Positions 1-6,138 of a DNA stretch of 19,819 bases are shown in pieces (position 1 is the stretch's first letter; each line of letters starts with the position of its first letter). The translations under genes were made by a program, and so were the position numbers. Location of the stretch: NCBI RefSeq assembly GCF_020686945.1, contig NZ_JAJEPR010000048.1, forward strand, positions 1 to 19,819, written 5' to 3'. This DNA is from Limivivens faecihominis. Lineage in GTDB: Bacteria; Bacillota; Clostridia; Lachnospirales; Lachnospiraceae. The notes under the pieces were generated by a model. That model was not told the DNA's origin. It searched no databases and saw only the letters and a list, made by a program, of their open reading frames with translations.

Positions 1-28
1 AGTAGGAATTAGGGGTAAAAATCAGAAA

Positions 29-58
29 TTTCCACGATTGCGGAAAGTGTGATATAAT
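29..58 (+). promoter_or_regulatory. Probable promoter of the XRE regulator, with an inverted repeat
   Basis: A perfect TATAAT lies at 53-58, about 46 bases before the start codon. No good -35 hexamer is present at the expected distance. In its place there is a short inverted repeat, TTTCC (29-33) and GGAAA (42-46), separated by 8 bases. This could be an operator for the regulator encoded just downstream. The -10 is seen directly; the operator role is inference. Confidence 0.5.
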
Positions 59-104
59 CCAGATAAGCGGCAGCAATCAAACCACCGGAAAGGAGCGTGC
101 GCCC

Positions 105-911
105 ATGAAAGGAGCGACAAGCATACAGGAACGCCTTTGGGAACTCCGCAAGGACAAAGGCTTAAATCTGGAAGAGTTGTCAGAGTTGACGGGTATTTCC
201 AAATCAGCTCTTGGAAGTTATGAGAAAGAGGATTATAAAGAAATCAATCATGGCAACCTTATCACACTGGCAGACTTCTATGGGGTTTCCGTTGATTATC
301 TGCTGTGCCGGACAGAGAACAGGGAGCAGATCAACACGCCATTGACGGAGTTGCATTTGAATGATGAGATGGTTGCTCTCCTGAAAAGCGGTCGGATTAA
401 CAACCGTCTGCTCTGTGAGCTTGCCACACATAAAGATTTTATCAAGTTTCTTGCGGACATTGAGATTTATGTGGACGGGATTGCCACCATGCAGATTCAA
501 AACCTCAATGCCCTTGTTGATACTGTCCGACATGAAATCATTGAACGGTATCGCCCTGGCGAAGACGACCCCCATTTGAAAGTGCTACAAGCCGCCCATA
601 TCAGTGATGATGAATATTTCAGTCAGATGGTACGGGATGACCTCAACCTCATTATCCGGGATATTCGAGAAGCCCATAAAAAGGACAGTGAGAGTGCACC
701 CCAGACCACTGTTGCCAATGAACTGAAAGAAAATCTGGAAGCGGTCGAAAATTTCAAGGGCAGCCGGGATGAAAAGCTGGTTGTCCTTTACTGTAAACAG
801 CTCGGTATCAACTATAAAAATCTGTCAGACGAAGAATTTCGCTGGCTGATTCGGATTCTCAAAAAATCAAAGAAAATGGGAACGCCTATCAGCCAAAGGA
901 AAAAACGGTAA
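105..911 (+). CDS. XRE-family HTH transcriptional regulator of the mobile element
   Basis: This 268-residue protein begins with a Cro/C1-type helix-turn-helix at about residues 8-66 (ERLWELRKDKGLNLEELSELTGIS..ALGSYE, then NLITLADFYGVSVDYLL). That arrangement is typical of DNA-binding regulators. The remaining 200 residues form a mostly helical, charged domain I cannot name, ending in a basic tail. The start is supported by AAAGGAG about 9 bases upstream and a TATAAT element at 53-58. It is the only plus-strand gene in the first 7.5 kb and converges on the accessory genes. Proteins of this layout are common as housekeeping regulators in Tn1549/CTn-type elements. The likely role is control of element genes; the target is not visible. 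Confidence 0.8.
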   Translation: MKGATSIQERLWELRKDKGLNLEELSELTGISKSALGSYEKEDYKEINHGNLITLADFYGVSVDYLLCRTENREQINTPLTELHLNDEMVALLKSGRINNRLLCELATHKDFIKFLADIEIYVDGIATMQIQNLNALVDTVRHEIIERYRPGEDDPHLKVLQAAHISDDEYFSQMVRDDLNLIIRDIREAHKKDSESAPQTTVANELKENLEAVENFKGSRDEKLVVLYCKQLGINYKNLSDEEFRWLIRILKKSKKMGTPISQRKKR

Positions 912-914
912 AGA

Positions 915-962
915 AAAACCGCTGTTGCATGGTTTGTTGGCTTCCATGTAGCAGCGGTTTTT
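915..962 (+). terminator. Strong rho-independent terminator after the XRE regulator
   Basis: An 18-bp stem pairs AAAACCGCTGTTGCATGG (915-932) with CCATGTAGCAGCGGTTTT (944-961). The only departures are wobble pairs, and a run of T follows. The A-rich 5' arm means it could also stop minus-strand transcription coming from the ClbS-like gene, so it probably serves both convergent units. Confidence 0.85.
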
Positions 963-1005
963 GCTGGGATTATTCAGTTGAATTTTTAGAACGACAAACT
1001 GGAAG

Positions 1006-1524
1006 TTATAGTGCAATCTTTTTCCATTTTCTAATCTTGGTTCTAAAGGTTCCGAACGGAGCAACTGTATTAACATGTATGAATTTGTATACTTCCCAGA
1101 CAGCTGTTTTAGTTGCTTCGTCAGCCCATTTTCTCATATGTGGTTTAAATAATTCTTCATCACTCAGAGAATCAATCATTGCATAAATAGAGTTGATATT
1201 CTCATTCAATCTGTCTTTCAATTCTTGCAGTGACAGCTGAGCATATGTATCTGTGAACCATTGATATAATTCGCCAAGCTGATTCCACTTAAAATTATCC
1301 GAAGGAGTTTTGACAGGAATACCCTTTCTTTCGTCTGATTCCCATTTAATAACAAGAGTTGTCCAGCCAACCTGATAAGCAAGATTTTCTGCCGGAGTTC
1401 GATCGACCTCATCAATTCTCTTATCTTTTAAATGCTCCGGAATATCATTAAATTCTGAAATATACTTTGCAAAGCTTTTATTTATCTCGTTTTTAAGCTC
1501 GTCTTTATTCTCATATGTTCTCAA
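1006..1524 (-). CDS. ClbS/DfsB family four-helix-bundle protein
   Basis: The 172-residue protein matches the ClbS/DfsB (DUF1706) family over its whole length. It starts MRTYENKDEL, continues with the EF.DIPEHLKD and NLAYQVGWTTLVIKWE blocks, and ends in the FGTFRTKIRKWKK region. In pathogenic E. coli ClbS protects the producer from colibactin by opening its cyclopropane warhead; DfsB homologues belong to the DinB-like superfamily. The start is TTG at 1524, with GAGGAG 8 bases upstream. It lies 54 bases after the peptidase E-like gene and is probably co-transcribed from the promoter near 2906-2934. It is AT-rich compared with the conjugation genes, which suggests a separately acquired cargo gene. 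Family membership is clear. Whether it detoxifies colibactin or another electrophile is unknown. Confidence 0.85.
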   Translation of the reverse strand: MRTYENKDELKNEINKSFAKYISEFNDIPEHLKDKRIDEVDRTPAENLAYQVGWTTLVIKWESDERKGIPVKTPSDNFKWNQLGELYQWFTDTYAQLSLQELKDRLNENINSIYAMIDSLSDEELFKPHMRKWADEATKTAVWEVYKFIHVNTVAPFGTFRTKIRKWKKIAL

Positions 1525-1578
1525 TAGTCTATCTCCTCAGCTTCCGATTTTCCAGTTTCAAAAAAAGGATTTTTCAAA

Positions 1579-2181
1579 TTAGTCTTTGCAAATAACCTTT
1601 GAACCTTCACCATCAATTACAATTCCCTGATGGTTGTTAATAGGGCATAGATTCAAATCCGAAAACTCAGTCATTATTTTCTCGGTAACTTTCTTAAATG
1701 GTGCTGTAAGATAATGCGGAAGAACATAGAAATCAATCAAATCAAGCCCTGCATCATCTTCTTGTGAGTAGTCCTCCGGCTTTTCATCCATTTGCTCGAT
1801 ATATTGGATGCTTGGAGCGCATATAATTGCGCCTGCCGACTCGCCGATCATCAATTTTCCATTTACCAATTCCTTTTTCAGCAACCCATCAGTTCTTGTT
1901 TTACGGAGTTGGTCCATAAGAAAGAAAGAATTTCCGCCGGTAAAATATATCACATCTGCATCTTCAAAAACAGACTGTATCGTTGAATAAGCCTCCGTTG
2001 AAATATCAATTTCAGTTACGATTGCTCCCAACTTTTTGAATAATTTTCGAGCCGAGCCGACATAACCGGTGTAGCCTTCACGCAACGAAGCTGTTGGAAT
2101 AAATGCGACTTTCTTATTTTCAATTTCTTCTTTTATCAGACTTCCTACACTTGAAAAGTGCGAACATAAAAATAGTTTCAT
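1579..2181 (-). CDS. Peptidase E-like (S51) / class I glutamine amidotransferase-like hydrolase
   Basis: This 200-residue protein has the dipeptidase E fold signature: VAFIPTAS near 25-32, YFTGGNSFFL at 79-88 and the nucleophile elbow GESAGA with Ser115. A candidate catalytic His156 lies in VLPHY. Family members hydrolyse Asp-X dipeptides, but many relatives in mobile elements have no known substrate. ATG at 2181 is preferred over the in-frame TTG at 2184 because GGAG lies 7 bases before it. It sits between tnpV and the ClbS-like gene on the same strand and is also AT-rich. No signal peptide is seen, so it is cytoplasmic. Pairing with a ClbS-like protein suggests a joint stress or detoxification role, which is inference. 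Confidence 0.8.
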   Translation of the reverse strand: MKLFLCSHFSSVGSLIKEEIENKKVAFIPTASLREGYTGYVGSARKLFKKLGAIVTEIDISTEAYSTIQSVFEDADVIYFTGGNSFFLMDQLRKTRTDGLLKKELVNGKLMIGESAGAIICAPSIQYIEQMDEKPEDYSQEDDAGLDLIDFYVLPHYLTAPFKKVTEKIMTEFSDLNLCPINNHQGIVIDGEGSKVICKD

Positions 2182-2232
2182 CAATATTCTCCTTTATAAA
2201 TACCGATTTGTCATAATCATTCTATCATACCG

Positions 2233-2610
2233 TTATGAATAAATCATCTCTTGCAAAATAATTTCTTCTGCCCGGTTGTGAATGTTATTGCAACGCCGCA
2301 CCCATTCCATTTCTTGGGTTCGTTTCAATTCCTCGGTCACGCCCTCGGCAGCTTTCATCTGCTCCATGATGGTGTCTAACCGTTCCTGTGCCTGTTCGTT
2401 CAGGTCTGCAAGGTATGTCCATAACTCCCCGGTCAATATCAATGTGTTCAATCTGGCTGGGTGGACTTCCCTTAAATATTCCCTGTGCATCCGTCCGTAC
2501 TTTCCAATAGGGCGGTGTTCCTTCGGCAGCTTCAAATCCGGGATATAGTAATCTCCGACAAGGATATAATCAATTCCGTTTTCCGTTATTCTTGGTTTCA
2601 GTTCGCTCAT
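2233..2610 (-). CDS. tnpV: TnpV family transposon-encoded protein
   Basis: The 125-residue protein has the TnpV family layout: a short N-terminal strand region (GIDYILVGDYYIPDL), the conserved PIGKYGRMHREYLREVHPARLNTLILTGELW block at about 36-65, then a long helical tail (LNEQAQERLDTIMEQMKAA). TnpV proteins are carried by Tn4451-type and other clostridial mobile elements; their biochemical function is not established. A very strong AGGAGGTAAGG precedes the ATG. Its first 41 bases overlap the end of the upstream HTH gene in another frame, so the two are translationally linked. With that gene it marks the start of the accessory unit. Confidence 0.85.
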   Translation of the reverse strand: MSELKPRITENGIDYILVGDYYIPDLKLPKEHRPIGKYGRMHREYLREVHPARLNTLILTGELWTYLADLNEQAQERLDTIMEQMKAAEGVTEELKRTQEMEWVRRCNNIHNRAEEIILQEMIYS

Positions 2611-2842
2611 GTTCCTTACCTCCTGTGGAAGTAGGCTCGTCTGGTACTAACTCAATCACATCGGTAATCTCACAATTCAGCGTTTCGCAGATACGGGCTA
2701 ATGTGTCCATGCTGATGTGCTTTCCCTCTTTACTCATGTTGGCAATCATATTCGTTGTCATACCAGCGGCAAGCCTTAAATCTTCTTTTCGCATATCACG
2801 CTCTAACAGTGTGTGCCAGAGTGGTTTATAGCTGATGTGCAT
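2570..2842 (-). CDS. Small XRE/Cro-like HTH regulator paired with TnpV
   Basis: This is a 90-residue protein whose first 70 residues form a helix-turn-helix of the short Cro-like type (LWHTLLERDMRKEDLRLAAGMTTNMIANMSKEGKHISMDTLARICETLNCEITDVIEL). The tail is basic and polar. ATG at 2842 was chosen because AGGAAAG lies 5 bases upstream; a longer reading frame to 2932 would include the promoter and a GC hairpin. It is the first gene of the unit HTH-tnpV-peptidase E-ClbS. A TTGTG(N4)CACAA palindrome overlapping its -35 suggests autoregulation. Confidence 0.85.
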   Translation of the reverse strand: MHISYKPLWHTLLERDMRKEDLRLAAGMTTNMIANMSKEGKHISMDTLARICETLNCEITDVIELVPDEPTSTGGKEHERTETKNNGKRN

Positions 2843-2871
2843 ATTGCTTTCCTGCCTTTCTATCCATACCA

Positions 2872-2889
2872 CCGGGGCGGCTGCCCCGG
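2872..2889 (-). other. GC-rich hairpin in the leader of the HTH-tnpV unit
   Basis: CCGGGGC (2872-2878) and GCCCCGG (2883-2889) form a perfect 7-bp stem with a 4-base loop. It lies in the presumed 5' leader, between the -10 at 2906-2911 and the start codon at 2842. No T run follows on either strand, so it is not a terminator. It could stabilise the mRNA or slow translation. Confidence 0.5.
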
Positions 2890-2905
2890 CAGGAACTTTT
2901 CTCTT

Positions 2906-2934
2906 ATTATAACACCAATCTTGTGTAATCACAA
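2906..2934 (-). promoter_or_regulatory. Promoter and palindromic operator of the accessory unit
   Basis: Reading the minus strand, TTGTGA (2929-2934) and TATAAT (2906-2911) are separated by exactly 17 bases. The palindrome TTGTG-N4-CACAA (2921-2934) covers the -35 region. This is a plausible binding site for the Cro-like protein it drives. It sits just beyond the truncated Maff2 gene, so the accessory unit brought its own promoter. Confidence 0.65.
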
Positions 2935-2997
2935 TTTATTCTTGTATCTTGCCGCTGATACCGTCTGGATTGTGCTTTTCCTTTCTTTTTGTTCCCT

Positions 2998-3156
2998 TTA
3001 ATTAGCCATAAACTGCTTAATGCCTTGACTTTTTGCACCCGGATTGTCGTTTCCATATCCCTCCAAGAGATTGATAACGCCCCAAATGCCTAAGCCTGCG
3101 CCCAGTGCGATAACAAGGGTCTGTAATACGTCGATAGCAGAGTTAAAAAATTCCAT
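2998..3156 (-). CDS. Maff2 family membrane protein, C-terminally truncated
   Basis: The 52-residue product MEFFNSAIDVLQTLV..GLGIWGVINLLEGYGNDNPGAKSQGIKQFM has the strongly conserved N-terminus of the Maff2 family. Maff2 proteins are small membrane proteins found next to VirD4 in clostridial conjugative elements. Family members continue after the KQ.MA block with a second hydrophobic segment of about 15-20 residues. Here the frame ends two codons later (A-N-stop), which is exactly where sequence of the accessory unit begins. AAAGGAG sits 4-5 bases before the ATG. One hydrophobic segment (residues 10-30) remains. It is probably a broken gene, cut when the HTH-tnpV unit replaced the rest of the transfer module. 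Confidence 0.8.
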   Translation of the reverse strand: MEFFNSAIDVLQTLVIALGAGLGIWGVINLLEGYGNDNPGAKSQGIKQFMAN

Positions 3157-3161
3157 AAAGC

Positions 3162-3301
3162 TCCTTTCTGCCGCAAATGCGGCTTGCCCCGTAAAAGGGC
3201 ATAAAAAACGGCGGTCAGTTTTGTAACTGCCGCGGTCATAAGCCCGCCGGATTGTGGCGGGTTCCCCGCGCTGCCTATGTGTCTGCCGCGCGGCGGTATT
3301 C
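3162..3301 (-). other. Hairpin-rich intergenic region upstream of Maff2
   Basis: The 213-base gap between the 56-residue ORF and Maff2 holds no gene I can support but several inverted repeats. GCCGCA-AA-TGCGGC at 3170-3183 is directly upstream of the Maff2 ribosome-binding site. TGCCC/GGGCA lies at 3185-3201. CCCGCC/GGCGGG lies at 3243-3261. A perfect 10-base palindrome GCCGCGCGGC lies at 3285-3294. A terminator-like hairpin within it is listed separately. The structure suggests control of distal transfer-gene expression. Confidence 0.45.
3203..3233 (-). terminator. Terminator-like hairpin (attenuator candidate) between coupling-protein genes and Maff2
   Basis: On the minus strand GCGGCAGTT pairs with AACTGACCGC around a TTGT/ACAA loop (3211-3233), followed by a run of six T (3203-3208) and then ATGCCC. 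The same hairpin-T6-ATGCCC arrangement recurs at 5858-5890 and 7257-7310. It would stop or attenuate transcription between the small basic protein gene and Maff2. Confidence 0.6.
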
Positions 3302-3369
3302 AGTTTTGAGTGTGGGCGTTATGGATTTTCCAGTAGGGGCGCGTATTCTGTAAGTTGTCTGTTTCTTTG

Positions 3370-3540
3370 TTACTGCGTCAATCCCTCCTTTCGTTGCTGC
3401 TCATACAGGGCTTCACACCGTTTCACAAACTGCCGGATAGCTGCCTGCCGTTGCTGTTCCCGTCGCTCGGCAATGAAAACAAGCCCGTTTATGGCTTCTG
3501 TGATTTTCTTGTCCTTTTTCTTTCTGATACGTTTATTCAT
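3370..3540 (-). CDS. Small basic hypothetical protein downstream of VirD4
   Basis: This is a 56-residue, very basic, helical protein (MNKRIRKKKDKKITEAINGLVF..ERREQQRQAAIRQFVKRCEALYEQQRKE). I do not recognise a named family. AGGAGG lies 7 bases upstream of its ATG, and the start overlaps the last 8 bases of the coupling-protein gene, so translation is coupled. A longer frame starting at 3588 would lie inside virD4 without a ribosome site and is rejected. Its position in the transfer operon suggests a role in conjugation, possibly nucleic-acid binding given the charge. That is inference. Confidence 0.65.
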   Translation of the reverse strand: MNKRIRKKKDKKITEAINGLVFIAERREQQRQAAIRQFVKRCEALYEQQRKEGLTQ

Positions 3541-5323
3541 GGTCGGTGTCCTCCTGCAAATCGCTTTCGCTGATTTCGTAGTAGTCAAATACTTCGTCCG
3601 GCTTCACAAGGGCGGGTCTGCGCCTTAAATGCTTTTCCATATCAAAGGTATTTTTCTTGTCATAGTCGGAAAGATATTTATAGTTGGGGTGCTTTGTAAT
3701 GTCGTACTTATCAGAGAAGAACGGGCGCACCCCTCGTAGCTGTAAAATACATTTCCCGCCGTCCATAACCGCTATTTCATCTTCCGTCATAAGCTGCTTG
3801 CCTAACTTCTGATAATTCAGCCCATGCGATACCTCGCGCCCCCGGTTCTCGGAAGTGTTGAAGCTGTCAATGGTTTCTTTCCCCAAGATTTCCGACATTT
3901 CTTTGAGGGTGGTTTTCTCCTTGCCGCCCAAGAAAAGGGTGGTGTCGCAGTTGCCGACTATGGTATCGGCGTTGTCCTTATAGATTGCCTTTAACTGGCT
4001 TTGCGACTGTAAGATAATCGACGCGGAGATTTCCCGGCTTCGTATGGTGGCTATGAGCTTTTCAAACTTCGGTATCTGCCCGATATTTGCAAACTCGTCT
4101 AACAGACAGCGCACATGGACGGGCAGCCTGCCGCCGTATTCATCATCTGCCTTGTCGCAAAGCAGATTGAAAAGCTGCGTGTAAAGAATACTCACGACAA
4201 AGTTAAAAGTATCGTCGGTGTCGCTGATGATAACAAACAGGGCGGTCTTGCGGTCGCCTATGGTGTCAAGCTCCATTTCGTCGGTTTCCATAAGGTCGCG
4301 CAGCTCCTTAATGTCAAAAGGGGCAAGCCGCGCACCGCAGGAAATGAGAATAGAGCTTCGTGTCTTTCCCGCAGATAACAGGAATTTCTTGTACTGCCGG
4401 ACGGCAAAGTGTTCCGGGTCTTTTTCCTCCAACCGTTCAAACATGAGGTCAACGGGGGACTGAAATTCCGGGTCGTCCTCGCGGGCTTCACTGGCATTTA
4501 TCATTTCAAGCAGCGTCGTGAAGTTCTTTTCTTCCTCCGGGGCTTCGTACCAAATGTAGCCGATAAGGGCGCAGTAAAAGAGCCGTTCCGATTTTACCCA
4601 AAAATCCTCCCCGGCTTTTTCCCCGTCCCCTTTGGTGTTGGCAATCAAGGTATTTACCAGTTTCAAAATGTCTTTTTCGCTGCGGATATAGGCAAAGGGA
4701 TTATAACGCATGGATTTCTTAAAATTTATCGTGTTCAGCACCTTTATCCGATACCCGCCGCGCTGTAAGAGCTTCCCACACTCGACTAAAACCGTACCTT
4801 TCGGGTCAGTTACAACGTAGCTTGAGTGCATTTGCATTAAGTTGGGCTTTACGAAAAATCTCGTCTTGCCGCTGCCGCTTCCCCCGATAACAAGGATATT
4901 TTTATTCCTTGCATACTTCGGCTGCTTCGGGCGGCTGTTCATGGTAAGCCGTTCCGTCTGTGTCAGAAGCACGTTATTTTGAAATACCGGGTCGGTGTAG
5001 GGCTTAATATCTTCGGCAGTTCCCCAACGGGCAGAGCCGTATTCGATACCTTTCCGGTATTTCTTCGCGTTCTTGCCTTTTACATAGACAATCAGCCGGA
5101 TAAGCACCGCGCCTAAAATTCCTATCAGTAAATCCATAGGGGCAAGGCTCGGAAGCGGGTTTGAAAAAGCCATAGAAAAGCCCTCCCCAAGCGACAGCAC
5201 CTTGCCGGACAGGTCAGCTCCCGGCGCAAGGCGTACCGCCTGCCCGACTTTATCAAAGAGATACACAAAGAGCAGATAGGGAATGTTGGGAAGCAGCAGC
5301 TTTTTCCAGTTGATAGCGTTCAT
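3533..5323 (-). CDS. virD4: VirD4/TraG type IV coupling protein (PcfC-like)
   Basis: This 596-residue ATPase links relaxase-bound DNA to the type IV secretion channel during conjugation. Two hydrophobic N-terminal segments (about 9-24 and 62-80) anchor it in the membrane. The Walker A motif GGSGSGKTRF lies at 147-156 and the Walker B motif CLLDEFANIG at 406-415. The block SQSQLKAIYKDNADTIVGNCDTTLFLGG is typical of TraG/VirD4 proteins. The length fits the family, and I see no frameshift. Its ATG shares four bases (ATGA) with the PcfB stop, and its end overlaps the next small gene. Because the other transfer proteins are missing from this stretch, it may no longer be functional in place. Confidence 0.95.
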   Translation of the reverse strand: MNAINWKKLLLPNIPYLLFVYLFDKVGQAVRLAPGADLSGKVLSLGEGFSMAFSNPLPSLAPMDLLIGILGAVLIRLIVYVKGKNAKKYRKGIEYGSARWGTAEDIKPYTDPVFQNNVLLTQTERLTMNSRPKQPKYARNKNILVIGGSGSGKTRFFVKPNLMQMHSSYVVTDPKGTVLVECGKLLQRGGYRIKVLNTINFKKSMRYNPFAYIRSEKDILKLVNTLIANTKGDGEKAGEDFWVKSERLFYCALIGYIWYEAPEEEKNFTTLLEMINASEAREDDPEFQSPVDLMFERLEEKDPEHFAVRQYKKFLLSAGKTRSSILISCGARLAPFDIKELRDLMETDEMELDTIGDRKTALFVIISDTDDTFNFVVSILYTQLFNLLCDKADDEYGGRLPVHVRCLLDEFANIGQIPKFEKLIATIRSREISASIILQSQSQLKAIYKDNADTIVGNCDTTLFLGGKEKTTLKEMSEILGKETIDSFNTSENRGREVSHGLNYQKLGKQLMTEDEIAVMDGGKCILQLRGVRPFFSDKYDITKHPNYKYLSDYDKKNTFDMEKHLRRRPALVKPDEVFDYYEISESDLQEDTDHE

Positions 5324-5802
5324 CTTGCAATCCCCCTGTCTTTGTTTTTTACTTTGTCCCGCTGTGCGTTCAAAGCCGCCGCCTTTTCTTTGAGGGAAAC
5401 AATCAGCTTTCGGATAGAGGGCTTTTGTTCCTGCGTCAGCTTCTTTGCGGAAAACTCCTTGAAAGCTGCGGTCAGTGCGTCCGCGTCCCGTCCCTTGAAG
5501 AAAACAAGATAGCGGGGCGGGATTTCGGTGCTGTCTTTCTTTAGGGCAAAGTCAATCCCGTACTTTTTCGCCGTACTCTCAAAGGCTTTGATATTGTCCT
5601 TTGTGATTTCAATGTTGGAAACGCCCGCGTTCTGCTTCATAAGCTGCTTTAGGGTCTGTTTGCCATGCGGGATTTTCTGTCTGTCATGCTGCTTTTTCAT
5701 CTGTGCAAGCAGGGCTTTCATAGCCTTTTGGAGCTGCTGTGCCGTCAGTTTCCCGGTTTTGATGTAAAGGGCTATGGTCTTTTCGTTGGTTTCCTCCTGC
5801 AA
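5320..5802 (-). CDS. pcfB: PcfB family protein (DUF3801)
   Basis: The 160-residue protein starts LQEETNEKTIALYIKTGKLTAQQLQKAMKALL and matches PcfB/DUF3801, an accessory factor that accompanies VirD4/PcfC in Gram-positive conjugation systems. The start is the TTG at 5802, preceded by AAAGGAGG 6-7 bases upstream. An in-frame ATG at 5820 would place this ribosome site inside the coding sequence and is less likely. The C-terminal half is lysine-rich and helical. The stop overlaps the virD4 start by four bases, a sign of coupled translation. Confidence 0.85.
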   Translation of the reverse strand: MQEETNEKTIALYIKTGKLTAQQLQKAMKALLAQMKKQHDRQKIPHGKQTLKQLMKQNAGVSNIEITKDNIKAFESTAKKYGIDFALKKDSTEIPPRYLVFFKGRDADALTAAFKEFSAKKLTQEQKPSIRKLIVSLKEKAAALNAQRDKVKNKDRGIAR

Positions 5803-5857
5803 TGGGTGTCCTCCTTTCATGTTCTATGGTGGTATGCCCGCCGCCGGGAAGCGGGGC

Positions 5858-5890
5858 GGGCATGAAAAAAGAGCGTCCGTTTTCACGCCG
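5858..5890 (-). terminator. Weak hairpin followed by T run upstream of pcfB
   Basis: On the minus strand a short GCGT/ACGC stem is followed by a run of six T and CATGCCC. The stem is weak, but the layout matches the hairpin-T6-ATGCCC motifs at 3197-3233 and 7257-7310, which suggests a shared attenuation element of this ICE family. It falls between the DUF5348 gene and pcfB. Confidence 0.35.
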
Positions 5891-5895
5891 CCCTG

Positions 5896-6114
5896 TTAAA
5901 TCCGTACCCGCAGCCCGGAAAGGTCTGCCGCCCGAATACCCACAAGATACCAGTTGTCCCCGTACTCCATACGGGTAGGCTTCCATTTGCCCCGCACAAA
6001 GACCTCCATGCAGTCGCCGCAATGTAAGCCCCCGTAGTAGTCGTTTACGTCAAAGCGAATGTCGTAGCGGTCAGCGGTTTCATCAAAAATCAAAGCTCCT
6101 GTTTTCTGTGTCAT
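5896..6114 (-). CDS. DUF5348 family protein
   Basis: The 72-residue protein (TGALIFDETADRYDIRFDVNDYYGGLHCGDCMEVFVRGKWKPTRMEYGDNWYLVG..LRVRI) matches the DUF5348 family, which is found beside replication and coupling-protein genes in clostridial ICEs. Its function is not known. The two cysteines in HCGDC could bind metal, but a full site is not seen. ATG at 6114 fits GGAGG 8 bases upstream; the in-frame TTG at 6120 lies too close to that site. It sits 24 bases after the replication-initiator gene. Confidence 0.8.
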   Translation of the reverse strand: MTQKTGALIFDETADRYDIRFDVNDYYGGLHCGDCMEVFVRGKWKPTRMEYGDNWYLVGIRAADLSGLRVRI

Positions 6115-6138
6115 AATCAAATCCTCCTTTGGGTTGGT

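Noticed and set aside
3285..3294. Palindrome GCCGCGCGGC as a possible origin of transfer.
   Set aside because: No relaxase gene is present and no nick-site pattern is recognised, so only a hairpin-rich region is claimed.
5803..5820. ATG at 5820 as the start of pcfB.
   Set aside because: The AAAGGAGG ribosome site lies downstream of this ATG and is correctly spaced for the TTG at 5802, where the family similarity begins.
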